Shown in pieces: positions 1-7,212 of a stretch of 64,000 nt of DNA (the first letter of the stretch is position 1; every line of letters starts with the position of its first letter). The notes under the pieces are model-generated. The model saw nothing but the letters and a program-made list of their open reading frames with translations. It had not been told where the DNA came from and searched no databases. This DNA comes from Hymenobacter metallicola (GTDB taxonomy: Bacteria; Bacteroidota; Bacteroidia; Cytophagales; Hymenobacteraceae). The position numbers were made by a program, and so were the translations under genes. The stretch spans positions 186,001-250,000 of the forward strand of contig NZ_SRMB01000002.1 of NCBI RefSeq assembly GCF_004745645.1, written 5' to 3'.

Positions 1-667
1 CACCGTTCTGGCTGGTTCCCACGCCCCGCTGCACTTGCAGGTTGTTGATGGACGACGCCAGATCGGGCAGGTTCACCAGAAACGAGCCGTGCGACTCGGC
101 ATCGTTCAGCGGCACCCCGTTGATGGTCATGTTGATGCCCGTGTTGCTGGTGCCCCGAATCCGGATGTCGGTGTAGCCCACCCCGGCTCCGGCATCCGAA
201 TTGACGACCACCGAAGGCGTTTGGTCGAGCAGGTAAGGCAAATCCTGCCCGAAGTTGCGCTTGGCCAAGTCCTCCCGACTCACGTTGGTATAGGCCGTGG
301 CCGTGCGGTCGTTGGCGCGGCTGGCCGTTACCAGCGCTTCGCCGGTCAGCACTACGCCCGCCTGCAGCCCCAGCGCGAGGCGTTGCTCTTCGGCCTGGCC
401 CTGTACCTGGCGCTGCAGCACCTCATAGCCCAGAAACGAGATGCGCAGCGCGTGGGGGCCAGCTGCTACGGCAGGCAGCACGAAAGTGCCGGCCGCATCG
501 GTCGTGCCCACTACGGCGCCGTCGAGCAGCACCGTGGCGCCGGGCAGGGCATCGCCCGAGCGGGCGTCGGTCACGGTGCCCGTCAGGGGCCCTTGGGCCC
601 ACGCCGCCGGAGCAACCAGCAGGGGCAACGCCAGGGTGGCGGCGCCCAAAACCAATATATTTTTCAA
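1..667 (-). CDS. TonB-dependent outer-membrane receptor, N-terminal part (runs off the window), probable thiamine-compound uptake
   Basis: Only the first ~222 residues are inside the window. Residues 1-24 form a signal peptide ending in APAAWA. Residues ~26-85 form a carboxypeptidase-regulatory-like beta domain (GTVTDARSGDALPGATVLL). From ~100 on comes a plug domain (TNVSREDLAKRNFGQDLPYL, then IRIRGTSNTGINMTINGVPL), as in TonB-dependent receptors of Bacteroidota. The start is a TTG at 667; no in-frame ATG lies upstream before the riboswitch. A TPP riboswitch and a consensus promoter lie directly upstream, so expression should fall when thiamine pyrophosphate is plentiful. That makes thiamine or a derivative the likely substrate (inference). 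The barrel domain is not visible. Confidence 0.85.
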   Translation of the reverse strand, partial: MKNILVLGAATLALPLLVAPAAWAQGPLTGTVTDARSGDALPGATVLLDGAVVGTTDAAGTFVLPAVAAGPHALRISFLGYEVLQRQVQGQAEEQRLALGLQAGVVLTGEALVTASRANDRTATAYTNVSREDLAKRNFGQDLPYLLDQTPSVVVNSDAGAGVGYTDIRIRGTSNTGINMTINGVPLNDAESHGSFLVNLPDLASSINNLQVQRGVGTSQNG

Positions 668-676
668 GGAAATGGG

Positions 677-709
677 TAAAGAAAAAGTGGAACGGGCCCT
701 GCGCCAGGG
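677..709 (-). promoter_or_regulatory. Possible riboswitch expression-platform hairpin
   Basis: Between the TPP aptamer and the receptor start, the leftward transcript can form a short stem, CCCTG-GCG-CAGGG (697-709), followed after six bases by a T-rich run (690 down to 677). This could be a weak intrinsic terminator or a start-site sequestering element. The T-run is interrupted, so the assignment is tentative. Confidence 0.3.
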
Positions 710-742
710 GTCGGCGCACTAGGTTTTCACGTTCGCGGATCG

Positions 743-829
743 TTTGTTCCCTTCGCCGGCATTACCCGGACAGGTTCAATGGGTATGATCTCAGCCCCAC
801 GGCAGCAAGCCGCTGGTAGGGCACCCCTA
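743..829 (-). promoter_or_regulatory. TPP (THI-box) riboswitch
   Basis: Read leftward, the sequence contains the conserved THI-box blocks: a GGGGTGCCC opening near 826, CTGAGATCATACCC near 784-797, then TTGAACCTG and the CCGGGTAATGCCGGCGAAGGGAA core ending near 745. These match the thiamine pyrophosphate aptamer closely. It lies 76 bases upstream of the TonB-receptor start and directly downstream of a consensus promoter. Ligand binding is expected to lower expression of the receptor gene; whether control is by termination or translation cannot be settled here. Confidence 0.95.
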
Positions 830-840
830 AAACTATTCTG

Positions 841-872
841 CAAAGCTAGAGCCGCGGCCGGGGAGTTCCAAA
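841..872 (-). promoter_or_regulatory. Bacteroidota-type promoter for the TPP-riboswitch transcript
   Basis: On the minus strand TTTG (869-872) is followed by exactly 20 bases and TAGCTTTG (841-848), matching the Bacteroidota sigma-ABfr consensus TTTG-N19-21-TAnnTTTG. Transcription would begin near 835, only a few bases before the aptamer, as expected for a riboswitch leader. Confidence 0.75.
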
Positions 873-1041
873 TCCAGTATTTCTACGCTTTACTTTCGCC
901 TGATAATCACCTATATTAGGCTAGCGGTAAGGCAAGCCGGAAAAATTACGGCTTCTGAAAACATCCTTGCCGTTCGCTCCGTTAGATTTTTAAAGCCCGC
1001 CGGCTCGTCCCCCTTTCCGTCGCCTTTTACCCGTTGCTGCC

Positions 1042-1284
1042 ATGATCAGTCTTATCTACACGCTCGTGGTATTTGCCATTCTGGCCTACTTCATCGTGGC
1101 TCCGCGCCACCGCTACCAGCAGCCTCCATACACCGACGGTGACGACGACGGCGGGGAGCCCCTCGACGACGGACTACCCGACCTGGATCTGCCCCCCGGC
1201 ATTTCCCGGCCCATCAACGACTGGGAGCCCGACTACGGCCGCCCCACCACCCCGGTCCGGCCTTTGGAAACCATCACCTTCTGA
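1042..1284 (+). CDS. Small single-pass membrane protein with acidic, proline-rich tail
   Basis: 80 residues. Residues 2-20 (ISLIYTLVVFAILAYFIVA) form one hydrophobic segment, probably the membrane anchor. The rest is soluble and rich in Asp, Gly and Pro, with a DGDDDGG stretch near residue 36. I do not recognise a family. The ATG start, GC-rich codon positions and an inverted repeat just after the stop support a real gene. It is a lone gene, convergent with the acetyltransferase on its right. Function unknown. Confidence 0.55.
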   Translation: MISLIYTLVVFAILAYFIVAPRHRYQQPPYTDGDDDGGEPLDDGLPDLDLPPGISRPINDWEPDYGRPTTPVRPLETITF

Positions 1285-1297
1285 TTTCGCAGGTATA

Positions 1298-1376
1298 AAA
1301 AAGCGGCCTTTTTGCCTTGTTGCTTCCGGTTAATCGTGGCTGATACTGGAAAAAACTGGCAGAAAGGCCGCTTTTT
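1298..1376. terminator. Long inverted repeat between convergent genes, probable bidirectional terminator
   Basis: AAAAAGCGGCCTTTTTGCC (1298-1316) is repeated in reverse complement at 1358-1376 with one mismatch, separated by 41 bases. Each arm also contains AAGCGGCC followed by T's, so either arm has A/T runs on the outside. It sits between the stop codons of two convergent genes. The loop is unusually long for a terminator. Confidence 0.5.
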
Positions 1377-1395
1377 ATGGTTGCGCTGCGCAAGC

Positions 1396-1815
1396 TTACA
1401 AGGCCAGCCGCATGCGCTGGTAAGGAATGTCGCCTTTGTAGAAAACCGCCCCTTCGGCCCTCATGTCGAAACGCTGATAGAATGCCGTAGCATCCTGGCG
1501 GGCATCGCACCACAGACTGCGTGCCCCAAGTCGCCGGGCCTCGTCGATTACCCGCTGAAGCAGCACCGAGCCGATACCCTGCCGCTGGAACTTGGGGTCA
1601 GTGGCAAACTTGCGAAAACGGGCCTGTTCGTCGTCCACAAACAAGGAAATAACGGACACCAGCTGCTGGTCAAGGAAAGCCCCAAAATGCTGCCCCTCGC
1701 CGTCATTCTCAACTTTTACGTAGTCGAAAGGCTTCTCCGGCCACAGCACAGCATGGCGCAGCGGGTACGTTTGCTCCGCCGCAATGGCCCTAATCTCCGG
1801 CACTGAGGTGGTCAT
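1396..1815 (-). CDS. GNAT-family N-acetyltransferase
   Basis: 139 residues from the ATG at 1815; a longer frame upstream would overlap the neighbouring epimerase and is not needed. The core carries the acetyl-CoA binding pattern FRKFATDPKFQRQGIGSVLL (Q-x-x-G-x-G/A type, here RQGIGS) followed by an alpha helix and ARSLWCDARQDATAFYQRFD, typical of GNAT motif B. The C-terminal YQRMRLAL completes the fold. The acceptor substrate is unknown. It begins 11 bases after the epimerase gene, so the two are probably co-transcribed. Confidence 0.85.
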   Translation of the reverse strand: MTTSVPEIRAIAAEQTYPLRHAVLWPEKPFDYVKVENDGEGQHFGAFLDQQLVSVISLFVDDEQARFRKFATDPKFQRQGIGSVLLQRVIDEARRLGARSLWCDARQDATAFYQRFDMRAEGAVFYKGDIPYQRMRLAL

Positions 1816-1826
1816 TGGGGTGGCCG

Positions 1827-2714
1827 CTAGGTTATGGCTATTGCATACTGCGCCGAATATTCCTGGCCGGGAGCCAAGGTCAAGATACCTTCCTTGTCGG
1901 CTAGTTCCGGGGGGCCGCCCACGCTGCTGGCAATGCCCTGCCAGGGCTCGATGCAGACAAACCGGGCTCCTTCGCCTTTGGTCCAAAGGCCCAGGAATGG
2001 AAACCCATCGAAGCGCAGGCGCACGGCCCGGTCGGAGGCAAAGCTGCGCAGCGAAATGTGCGTGAAGTCGAAGTGCTTGAACACCAACGCATCCTGGGCA
2101 AACAGCTCGTAGGTCAGGGGCATTTCGGTTTCTTGCTGTAGCACCGGGGCCGTTTGGCCGTTCAGCAGGCCGCCCTCCAACAGGTGGCGTTCCAGGGTAA
2201 CGGGGTGGTCGAAGTGAAAAAAGTAGTCCTCAAATTTCTCCCCTGGCATCAGCGGGCAGTTGAACGCCGGGTGGGCCCCAATGCTAAACAGCAACTCCTG
2301 GGCGGAATCCGGGTTCTGCACCTGCCACTGCACCGTGAGCTGCAGCCCGCGCAGCTGGTAGCCGATGCGCAGCACGAAATCGAACGGGTACACCTGGCGG
2401 CTCTGCGCATCGGCGCGCAGTTCGAAGGTCAGGGACTCGGCCGTTTGCTCTACCACCATAAACTCCCGGTCCCGGGCAAAACCGTGCTGGGGCAGCCGGT
2501 ACTCCCGGCCCTGGTGGCGGTAGGTATCCTGGGGCAGGCGGCCAACGATGGGAAACAGCACCGGCGCGTGCCGGGCCCACACGGCCGGGTCGGCGGGCCA
2601 GATGTATTCCAGATCAGCAATTTCGGGCAGGTCTTTGCGCACTAGGCTGCTCAGTTCGGCTCCCTGGCTATTTATCGTAACGCGGCACTGGTCGTTTTCG
2701 AGCGAATAGTTCAT
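1827..2714 (-). CDS. Aldose 1-epimerase family protein (LacX-like)
   Basis: 295 residues, full length for the LacX-like branch of the galactose mutarotase superfamily, which interconverts sugar anomers. Visible features: the N-terminal NDQCRVTINSQGAELSSLVR strand typical of the family, YIWPADPAVWARHAPVLFPI, GFARDREF, and SIGAHPAFNCPL, whose His lies at the mutarotase active-site position. A later catalytic Glu lies in the C-terminal half. The exact sugar is unknown. It follows the NadR-like kinase gene by about 29 bases on the same strand. Confidence 0.88.
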   Translation of the reverse strand: MNYSLENDQCRVTINSQGAELSSLVRKDLPEIADLEYIWPADPAVWARHAPVLFPIVGRLPQDTYRHQGREYRLPQHGFARDREFMVVEQTAESLTFELRADAQSRQVYPFDFVLRIGYQLRGLQLTVQWQVQNPDSAQELLFSIGAHPAFNCPLMPGEKFEDYFFHFDHPVTLERHLLEGGLLNGQTAPVLQQETEMPLTYELFAQDALVFKHFDFTHISLRSFASDRAVRLRFDGFPFLGLWTKGEGARFVCIEPWQGIASSVGGPPELADKEGILTLAPGQEYSAQYAIAIT

Positions 2715-2743
2715 AAGCTACCATTGGTTCAGGAAAGCTCCTT

Positions 2744-3298
2744 TTACGCCGACAAGGCGTCGGGCGGCGGCACAGCGCGGCTTTTTTCCGCCAGCAAGGC
2801 ATCCACGTAAAAGCAGGCCTGCTCGAGCCGCTGGGCCGGCGAGCCGCTGATTTCCGCGAAGTTGGACATCTGGCTGCTCAGCTCGGTGTGGTAGATGGTA
2901 TAGAAATACTGCCGGTGGTGGGGATGCTCCCGCAGCGGGTCGGCTTCCCAGGGAATGTCGATACCGAGCAGCAACACCAAATCGTAGTGCTGCTGCTGAA
3001 TCCGGTGCTTGACCCACTCCGGGCACTGCCCGAAGGCATGCTCCGACCAGACTTTGATGACCAGCAGGTCGGTGTCGCAAAAAAACACGCGGTTGGCCCC
3101 GGCAGCGGCTTTTTCCTCGGCCTCTACCTGCCCGCGGGCAATGCGTTCCAGGTCGTCGATGGTGTAAGCCGAGCCGTGCTTTTCCAGGTATTCGCGGGCA
3201 TACTCCGGGGCCCAGGTGGTGTGGTAGTACTCGGCCAGCTGGCGGCTGAGCGTGGTTTTGCCCGTCGATTCGGGTCCGGTGAGGGCTACGCGCAGCAT
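2744..3298 (-). CDS. NadR-like nicotinamide riboside kinase (AAA / P-loop)
   Basis: 184 residues. The P-loop GPESTGKTT is at residues 8-16, followed by WAPEYAREYLEKHG and the FCDTDLLVIKVW block, all features of the NadR C-terminal kinase domain. The NMN adenylyltransferase and HTH domains of full NadR are absent. The family phosphorylates nicotinamide riboside to NMN. Its ATG shares one base with the pnuC stop codon (TGATG), implying translational coupling, and the pairing with PnuC strongly supports a role in NAD salvage: import, then metabolic trapping by phosphorylation. Confidence 0.85.
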   Translation of the reverse strand: MLRVALTGPESTGKTTLSRQLAEYYHTTWAPEYAREYLEKHGSAYTIDDLERIARGQVEAEEKAAAGANRVFFCDTDLLVIKVWSEHAFGQCPEWVKHRIQQQHYDLVLLLGIDIPWEADPLREHPHHRQYFYTIYHTELSSQMSNFAEISGSPAQRLEQACFYVDALLAEKSRAVPPPDALSA

Positions 3299-3987
3299 CA
3301 GGCAGAAACGGAGTTAGCAGTGGGGGCCGCCAGGCGGGCCGTACGGCGCCATTCAATGTAGCCATACGCGGCCAGCACCAGGTACACGGCATACAAGCCG
3401 CTGGTTGGATACAGCTGCTTATACCACAGAATCGGCACGTACAGCAGGTCGACCACAATCCAGAGCAGCCAGTTTTCCAGGCGTTTGCGGGTGAGCAGGT
3501 ACTGAGCGGCCATGCTGCCGGCCGTCGTGAAACTGTCCCAGTGTGGCAGGGCCGCGTCGGTGTTGTGTTGCAGATAATAGCCGAAGCCCAGGGTGAAGGC
3601 GGCCACGCCCAGCCCCACGGCCGCCCACTCCCAGGGGCGCGTCCGGCTCACGACCAGGGCCGTTTGGCGGGCTCCGCCGTAGAGCCACTCGTACCAGCCG
3701 TAGAGGCTCATCAAAATGAAAAATCCCTGCAGCAGACTGTCCGAATACAGCTGGGTGCGGAAGTAGACCACCGCGTAGAGGCCGCAGCTGAAGATGGCCA
3801 CCGGGAAGTTCCAAAGCGACTCGCGGGCCGCCAGCCAGACGCAGGCAAACCCGGTAAGCACAGCCACCCACTCCAGCGGGGTGCCGCCGGCAGCGGAAGT
3901 CCAGAACTCGTAGAGAGCGTGTAACAAAGTGAAAGAGAATGACGCGGTAGGGAAGTATTCGGGCCGACCGGGCCGGGCCGAGGCCAA
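3298..3987 (-). CDS. pnuC: PnuC-type nicotinamide riboside transporter
   Basis: Up to 229 residues with about seven hydrophobic segments. Characteristic PnuC blocks are VWLAARESLWNFPVAIFSCG, then YSDSLLQGFFILMSLYGWYEW, and near the end LENWLLWIVVDLLYVPILWY. The family facilitates diffusion of nicotinamide riboside across the inner membrane. The outermost start is TTG at 3987, but a TAnnTTTG box overlaps that codon. A later TTG at 3927, just before LHALYEFW, is therefore quite possible and gives ~209 residues. It is coupled to the downstream kinase by a one-base overlap. Some PnuC relatives (PnuT) carry thiamine; the kinase neighbour argues for nicotinamide riboside here. Confidence 0.88.
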   Translation of the reverse strand: MASARPGRPEYFPTASFSFTLLHALYEFWTSAAGGTPLEWVAVLTGFACVWLAARESLWNFPVAIFSCGLYAVVYFRTQLYSDSLLQGFFILMSLYGWYEWLYGGARQTALVVSRTRPWEWAAVGLGVAAFTLGFGYYLQHNTDAALPHWDSFTTAGSMAAQYLLTRKRLENWLLWIVVDLLYVPILWYKQLYPTSGLYAVYLVLAAYGYIEWRRTARLAAPTANSVSA

Positions 3988-3992
3988 AGCTA
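3985..3992 (-). promoter_or_regulatory. -7 box TAGCTTTG upstream of or overlapping pnuC
   Basis: The leftward strand reads TAGCTTTG, matching TAnnTTTG. No TTTG is found 19-21 bases upstream, so only half of the consensus is present. If used, it would favour the inner pnuC start near 3927. Confidence 0.35.
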
Positions 3993-4045
3993 ACCAGTGA
4001 CCCGCTAATTTTACGGTCTCATCTCACTTTTGCTTTTCTTAGTCT

Positions 4046-4369
4046 ATGCTCCCCGAAATTACTCCCGAAGATTTGCACGCCCGCCTGCAGCAAGGCGAGG
4101 CCCTGCACCTGCTCGACGTACGGGAGCCCATGGAATTTGACTATTGCCAGATTACGGGCAGCCAACTTATTCCGCTGGGTGAAATTGCCCGCCGCTGGGA
4201 AGAGCTGCCCACCGACCAGCCCGTGGTACTGATTTGCCACCACGGCGTCCGCTCGGCCCAGGCCCTGGCTTTTTTGCAGCACCGTCACGGCCTGCGCAAT
4301 CTGCTCAACCTACGCGGCGGCATTCACGCCTGGTCGGTGCGCGTCGACCCCACCGTGCCGGTGTACTAA
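4046..4369 (+). CDS. Rhodanese-like domain protein
   Basis: 107 residues, a single rhodanese domain. It starts with ITPEDLHARLQQGEALHLLD, has the conserved VREPMEFDYCQI segment, and the active-site loop CHHGVRS with the persulfide-forming Cys. The C-terminal LLNLRGGIHAWS is typical of single-domain rhodaneses such as GlpE and PspE. It probably transfers sulfane sulfur in the cytoplasm. It is divergent from pnuC and lies 78 bases before hrpB, with which it may share a transcript. Confidence 0.92.
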   Translation: MLPEITPEDLHARLQQGEALHLLDVREPMEFDYCQITGSQLIPLGEIARRWEELPTDQPVVLICHHGVRSAQALAFLQHRHGLRNLLNLRGGIHAWSVRVDPTVPVY

Positions 4370-4447
4370 GGCCACCTGGCAAATAGCAGCTTCCAACCGC
4401 TGCCTAGTTCAGCGACTTTTCTCCGAATACTTCCCCTTCCCCGCCCC

Positions 4448-6982
4448 GTGCGCCTGCCCGACTTACCTATTTGTGCGGCTCTGCCCGAGCTGTTGGCTAC
4501 CCTGGCCACCACTAACTGCGCCGTGCTGCAGGCCCCGCCCGGCGCCGGCAAAACCACGGTAGTACCGCTGGCCTTGCTTGCAGCCGACTGGATGCCCCCC
4601 GCCGGCCGCATCATTGTGCTCGAGCCCCGGCGCCTGGCAGCCCGGGCCGCCGCCGCCCGCATGGCCAGCCTTCTGGGCGAGCCGGTGGGGCAAACGGTCG
4701 GATACCGGGTTCGGCTGGAAAGCCGCGTATCGACCCACACCCGCATTGAGGTGGCCACCGAGGTTATTCTGACCCGGATGCTGCAGGACGACCCGGCCCT
4801 GGAAGGCGTAGCGGCCGTGCTCTTCGATGAATTTCACGAACGGAGCCTGCAAGCCGACTTGGGCTTGGCCCTGGCCCTTGATGCCCAGGCTGTGCTCCGC
4901 CCCGACTTACGCCTGCTTATTATGAGTGCCACGCTGGAAGCCGAGCGTCTGGGCAGCTGGCTGCAGGCCCCGGTGGTCCGCAGTGCCGGCTTGCAACACG
5001 CCGTTAGCACTAGTTACTTGACGCCGGCCCGGGTAGCCGCCGCCGGTAGCCGGCCTTCGGAGCGCCTGGCCGACCTCACCCCGGCCGTGGTTCGGGAAGC
5101 CTTGCACCAGCACCCGGAAGGCGACGTACTGGTGTTTTTGCCGGGCTTGGCCGACCAGCGCCGCACCGCGGAGAAGCTGGCCGGAGCCGTTTCTGCCACA
5201 ACGGATATTCACGTGCTCCACGGGGAGTTGCCCGCCGAACAGCAGGATGCCGCCCTGCGCCCCGCGCCCAAAGGGCGGCGTAAGATTGTGCTGGCCACCA
5301 GCATAGCCGAAACCAGCCTGACCATCGAGGGGGTGCAGATTGTGGTCGATGGTGGCTTTGCCCGCGTGCCCCAGTTTGAGCCCCGCACCGGCCTGACGAC
5401 CCTGGCCACGGTGCCCGTCAGTCAGGCTGCCGCCGACCAGCGCCGGGGGCGGGCGGGCCGCCTCGGCCCCGGCACGTGCTATCGGCTCTGGACCGAGGCC
5501 GAGCACAGCATGCGCCCAGCCCACTTGCCACCCGAAATCTTAACTGCTGACCTGAGTGGGCTGGCGCTGGAACTGGCTTTGTGGGGTACGCAGGATCCAG
5601 CCGCGCTCCGCTGGCTCGATGCCCCGCCGGCGGCCGCTCTAGCGCAAGCCCGGGAGCTGTTGGTGCGCTTGGGGGCTCTCACAAAGGAAGGGCAACCTAC
5701 GCCCCACGGCCGCACCTTGGCCGGTCTGGGCCTGGTTCCTCGCCTGGGCCACTTGGTTATTCAGGGCAAGGCCGTCGGCCACGGTGCTACGGCCTGCGCC
5801 CTGGCCGCCCTGCTTACGGAGCGTGACATTTTGCGCCTAGCCGATGGTACCCCGGCTCCTCCCGATTTGCGCTTACGGGTCGAGGCGCTGGCTACGGGCC
5901 GGGCCCCACTCCCCGGCTTGCTCCCCGATGCCGGCGCGGTTCGCCGCGTACGGGAAGCGGCAGCAGTACTGCGCAACCGGGCCCACGTCCGCGACACCCC
6001 CCTGGAGCCGGATGCGGCGGGGCTGCTGGCCGCCCTGGCCTACCCCGACCGCCTGGCCCAGCGCGAAACTCCCGAACGAGTACGTCTTATTACGGGGCAG
6101 CGGGCCGCATTGCCCGCCGAGTACTTCAGTCAGGGCACTACCTTTTTCGCCATAGCGCATCTGGATGGGCCGCCCCACGCCCCGCGCGCTGCCCTGGCCG
6201 CGCCCGTGGAGCGGGAAGAGTTGGAGCAGCATTTCACGGCGTTACTTGAAAACTTAGAGGAAGTCCGCTGGGATGCTGCTGCCGGGCGCGTGGTGGCCCG
6301 CCGCCTCCGCCGCCTCGGGGCAGTTACCCTTTCCGAAACTATCCTAGCCCAACCCAGCGCCGAAGCAGTGGCCGCGGCCTTGCTGGAAGGCCTGCGCCAA
6401 GGCGGTATAGTGCGCCTGCCCTGGACTGAGGAAGCCCAGCAGGTTCGGGAACGGCTGGCTTTTGCGCACTATTGGAACCCGGCGGAATGGCCCGATGTGT
6501 CGGACGAGGCCTTGGCCGAAGCTTTGCCCGAGTGGCTTGGCCCCTACTTGGCCGGTGTGCGAAGCATGGCCGAAGTAAACCGTTTGCCATTGGGCGAAGC
6601 CCTGCTGAACTGGCTGCCTGGTGGCTGGGCTCAACAACAGGAATTACAGCGCCTAGCCCCGGCCCATTGCCTGGTACCCAGCGGCTCGAATATCACCCTG
6701 GACTATTCTAACCCGGAAGCTCCAGTATTGGCTGTACGCCTGCAAGAGGTGTTTGGCCTGCTCGATACGCCTACGGTGGGCCACGGTAAAATTCCGCTTA
6801 CCCTGCACCTATTATCCCCGGCCCGGCGCCCAGTGCAGGTCACGCGCGACCTACGCAGCTTTTGGTCTACGGGCTATTTTGAAGTACGCAAAGACCTACG
6901 GGGCCGCTACCCCAAGCATCATTGGCCCGACAACCCGTTGGAGGCTCCCGCCACTCGGGGCACTAAGAAACGCCCGGGGTAA
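4448..6982 (+). CDS. hrpB: ATP-dependent RNA helicase HrpB
   Basis: 844 residues, the normal HrpB length, from a GTG start. Walker A is APPGAGKTT (residues ~29-37), the DExH motif is DEFH (127-130) followed by ERS, motif III is SATLEAE, and the C-terminal helicase lobe has VLATSIAETSLTIEGV and QRRGRAGRLGPG. The last third contains the HrpB-specific C-terminal domain ending in SFWSTGYFEVRKDLRGRYPK-HHWPDNP, a hallmark of the family. DExH helicases of this type act on RNA; the precise bacterial role is not well defined. No frameshift is seen. Confidence 0.95.
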   Translation: MRLPDLPICAALPELLATLATTNCAVLQAPPGAGKTTVVPLALLAADWMPPAGRIIVLEPRRLAARAAAARMASLLGEPVGQTVGYRVRLESRVSTHTRIEVATEVILTRMLQDDPALEGVAAVLFDEFHERSLQADLGLALALDAQAVLRPDLRLLIMSATLEAERLGSWLQAPVVRSAGLQHAVSTSYLTPARVAAAGSRPSERLADLTPAVVREALHQHPEGDVLVFLPGLADQRRTAEKLAGAVSATTDIHVLHGELPAEQQDAALRPAPKGRRKIVLATSIAETSLTIEGVQIVVDGGFARVPQFEPRTGLTTLATVPVSQAAADQRRGRAGRLGPGTCYRLWTEAEHSMRPAHLPPEILTADLSGLALELALWGTQDPAALRWLDAPPAAALAQARELLVRLGALTKEGQPTPHGRTLAGLGLVPRLGHLVIQGKAVGHGATACALAALLTERDILRLADGTPAPPDLRLRVEALATGRAPLPGLLPDAGAVRRVREAAAVLRNRAHVRDTPLEPDAAGLLAALAYPDRLAQRETPERVRLITGQRAALPAEYFSQGTTFFAIAHLDGPPHAPRAALAAPVEREELEQHFTALLENLEEVRWDAAAGRVVARRLRRLGAVTLSETILAQPSAEAVAAALLEGLRQGGIVRLPWTEEAQQVRERLAFAHYWNPAEWPDVSDEALAEALPEWLGPYLAGVRSMAEVNRLPLGEALLNWLPGGWAQQQELQRLAPAHCLVPSGSNITLDYSNPEAPVLAVRLQEVFGLLDTPTVGHGKIPLTLHLLSPARRPVQVTRDLRSFWSTGYFEVRKDLRGRYPKHHWPDNPLEAPATRGTKKRPG

Positions 6983-7168
6983 AATGCAATACACTGCTTA
7001 TGGCTAACGCACGAAGTTGGGCGCGCTGCTTTTCTCTTCCCATCAGCTCCAACTGTACCGGTTGATCCGGTAAGGCCAGCCTATCGGGAAAACACCCTGT
7101 ACTTGCCCGAAGACACCTCGTTTCGAAAAAAATTAACTGCTGCTACCGGTAATAGCTAAAATACAATC

Positions 7169-7207
7169 GTAACAATTTGGTAATGCAGGTAACAATTGCG
7201 TAACATT
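7169..7207 (+). repeat. Short direct repeats GTAACAATT upstream of the DUF2490 gene
   Basis: GTAACAATT occurs at 7169-7177 and again at 7189-7197, exactly 20 bases apart, and a shorter copy GTAACATT is at 7200-7207, five bases before the ATG. The surrounding 230-base gap (6983-7212) is otherwise without a gene. The spacing of about two helical turns would fit a repeated protein-binding site, but no regulator is identified. Confidence 0.4.
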
Positions 7208-7212
7208 AGTGG

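Noticed and set aside
423..722. Frames on both strands over the TonB-receptor start
   Set aside because: They run out of frame through the signal peptide and regulatory-like domain of the receptor and carry no domain of their own.
3298..3987. Thiamine transporter PnuT instead of PnuC
   Set aside because: Considered because of the nearby TPP riboswitch. The one-base overlap with a NadR-type kinase and lack of a riboswitch on this transcript favour nicotinamide riboside.
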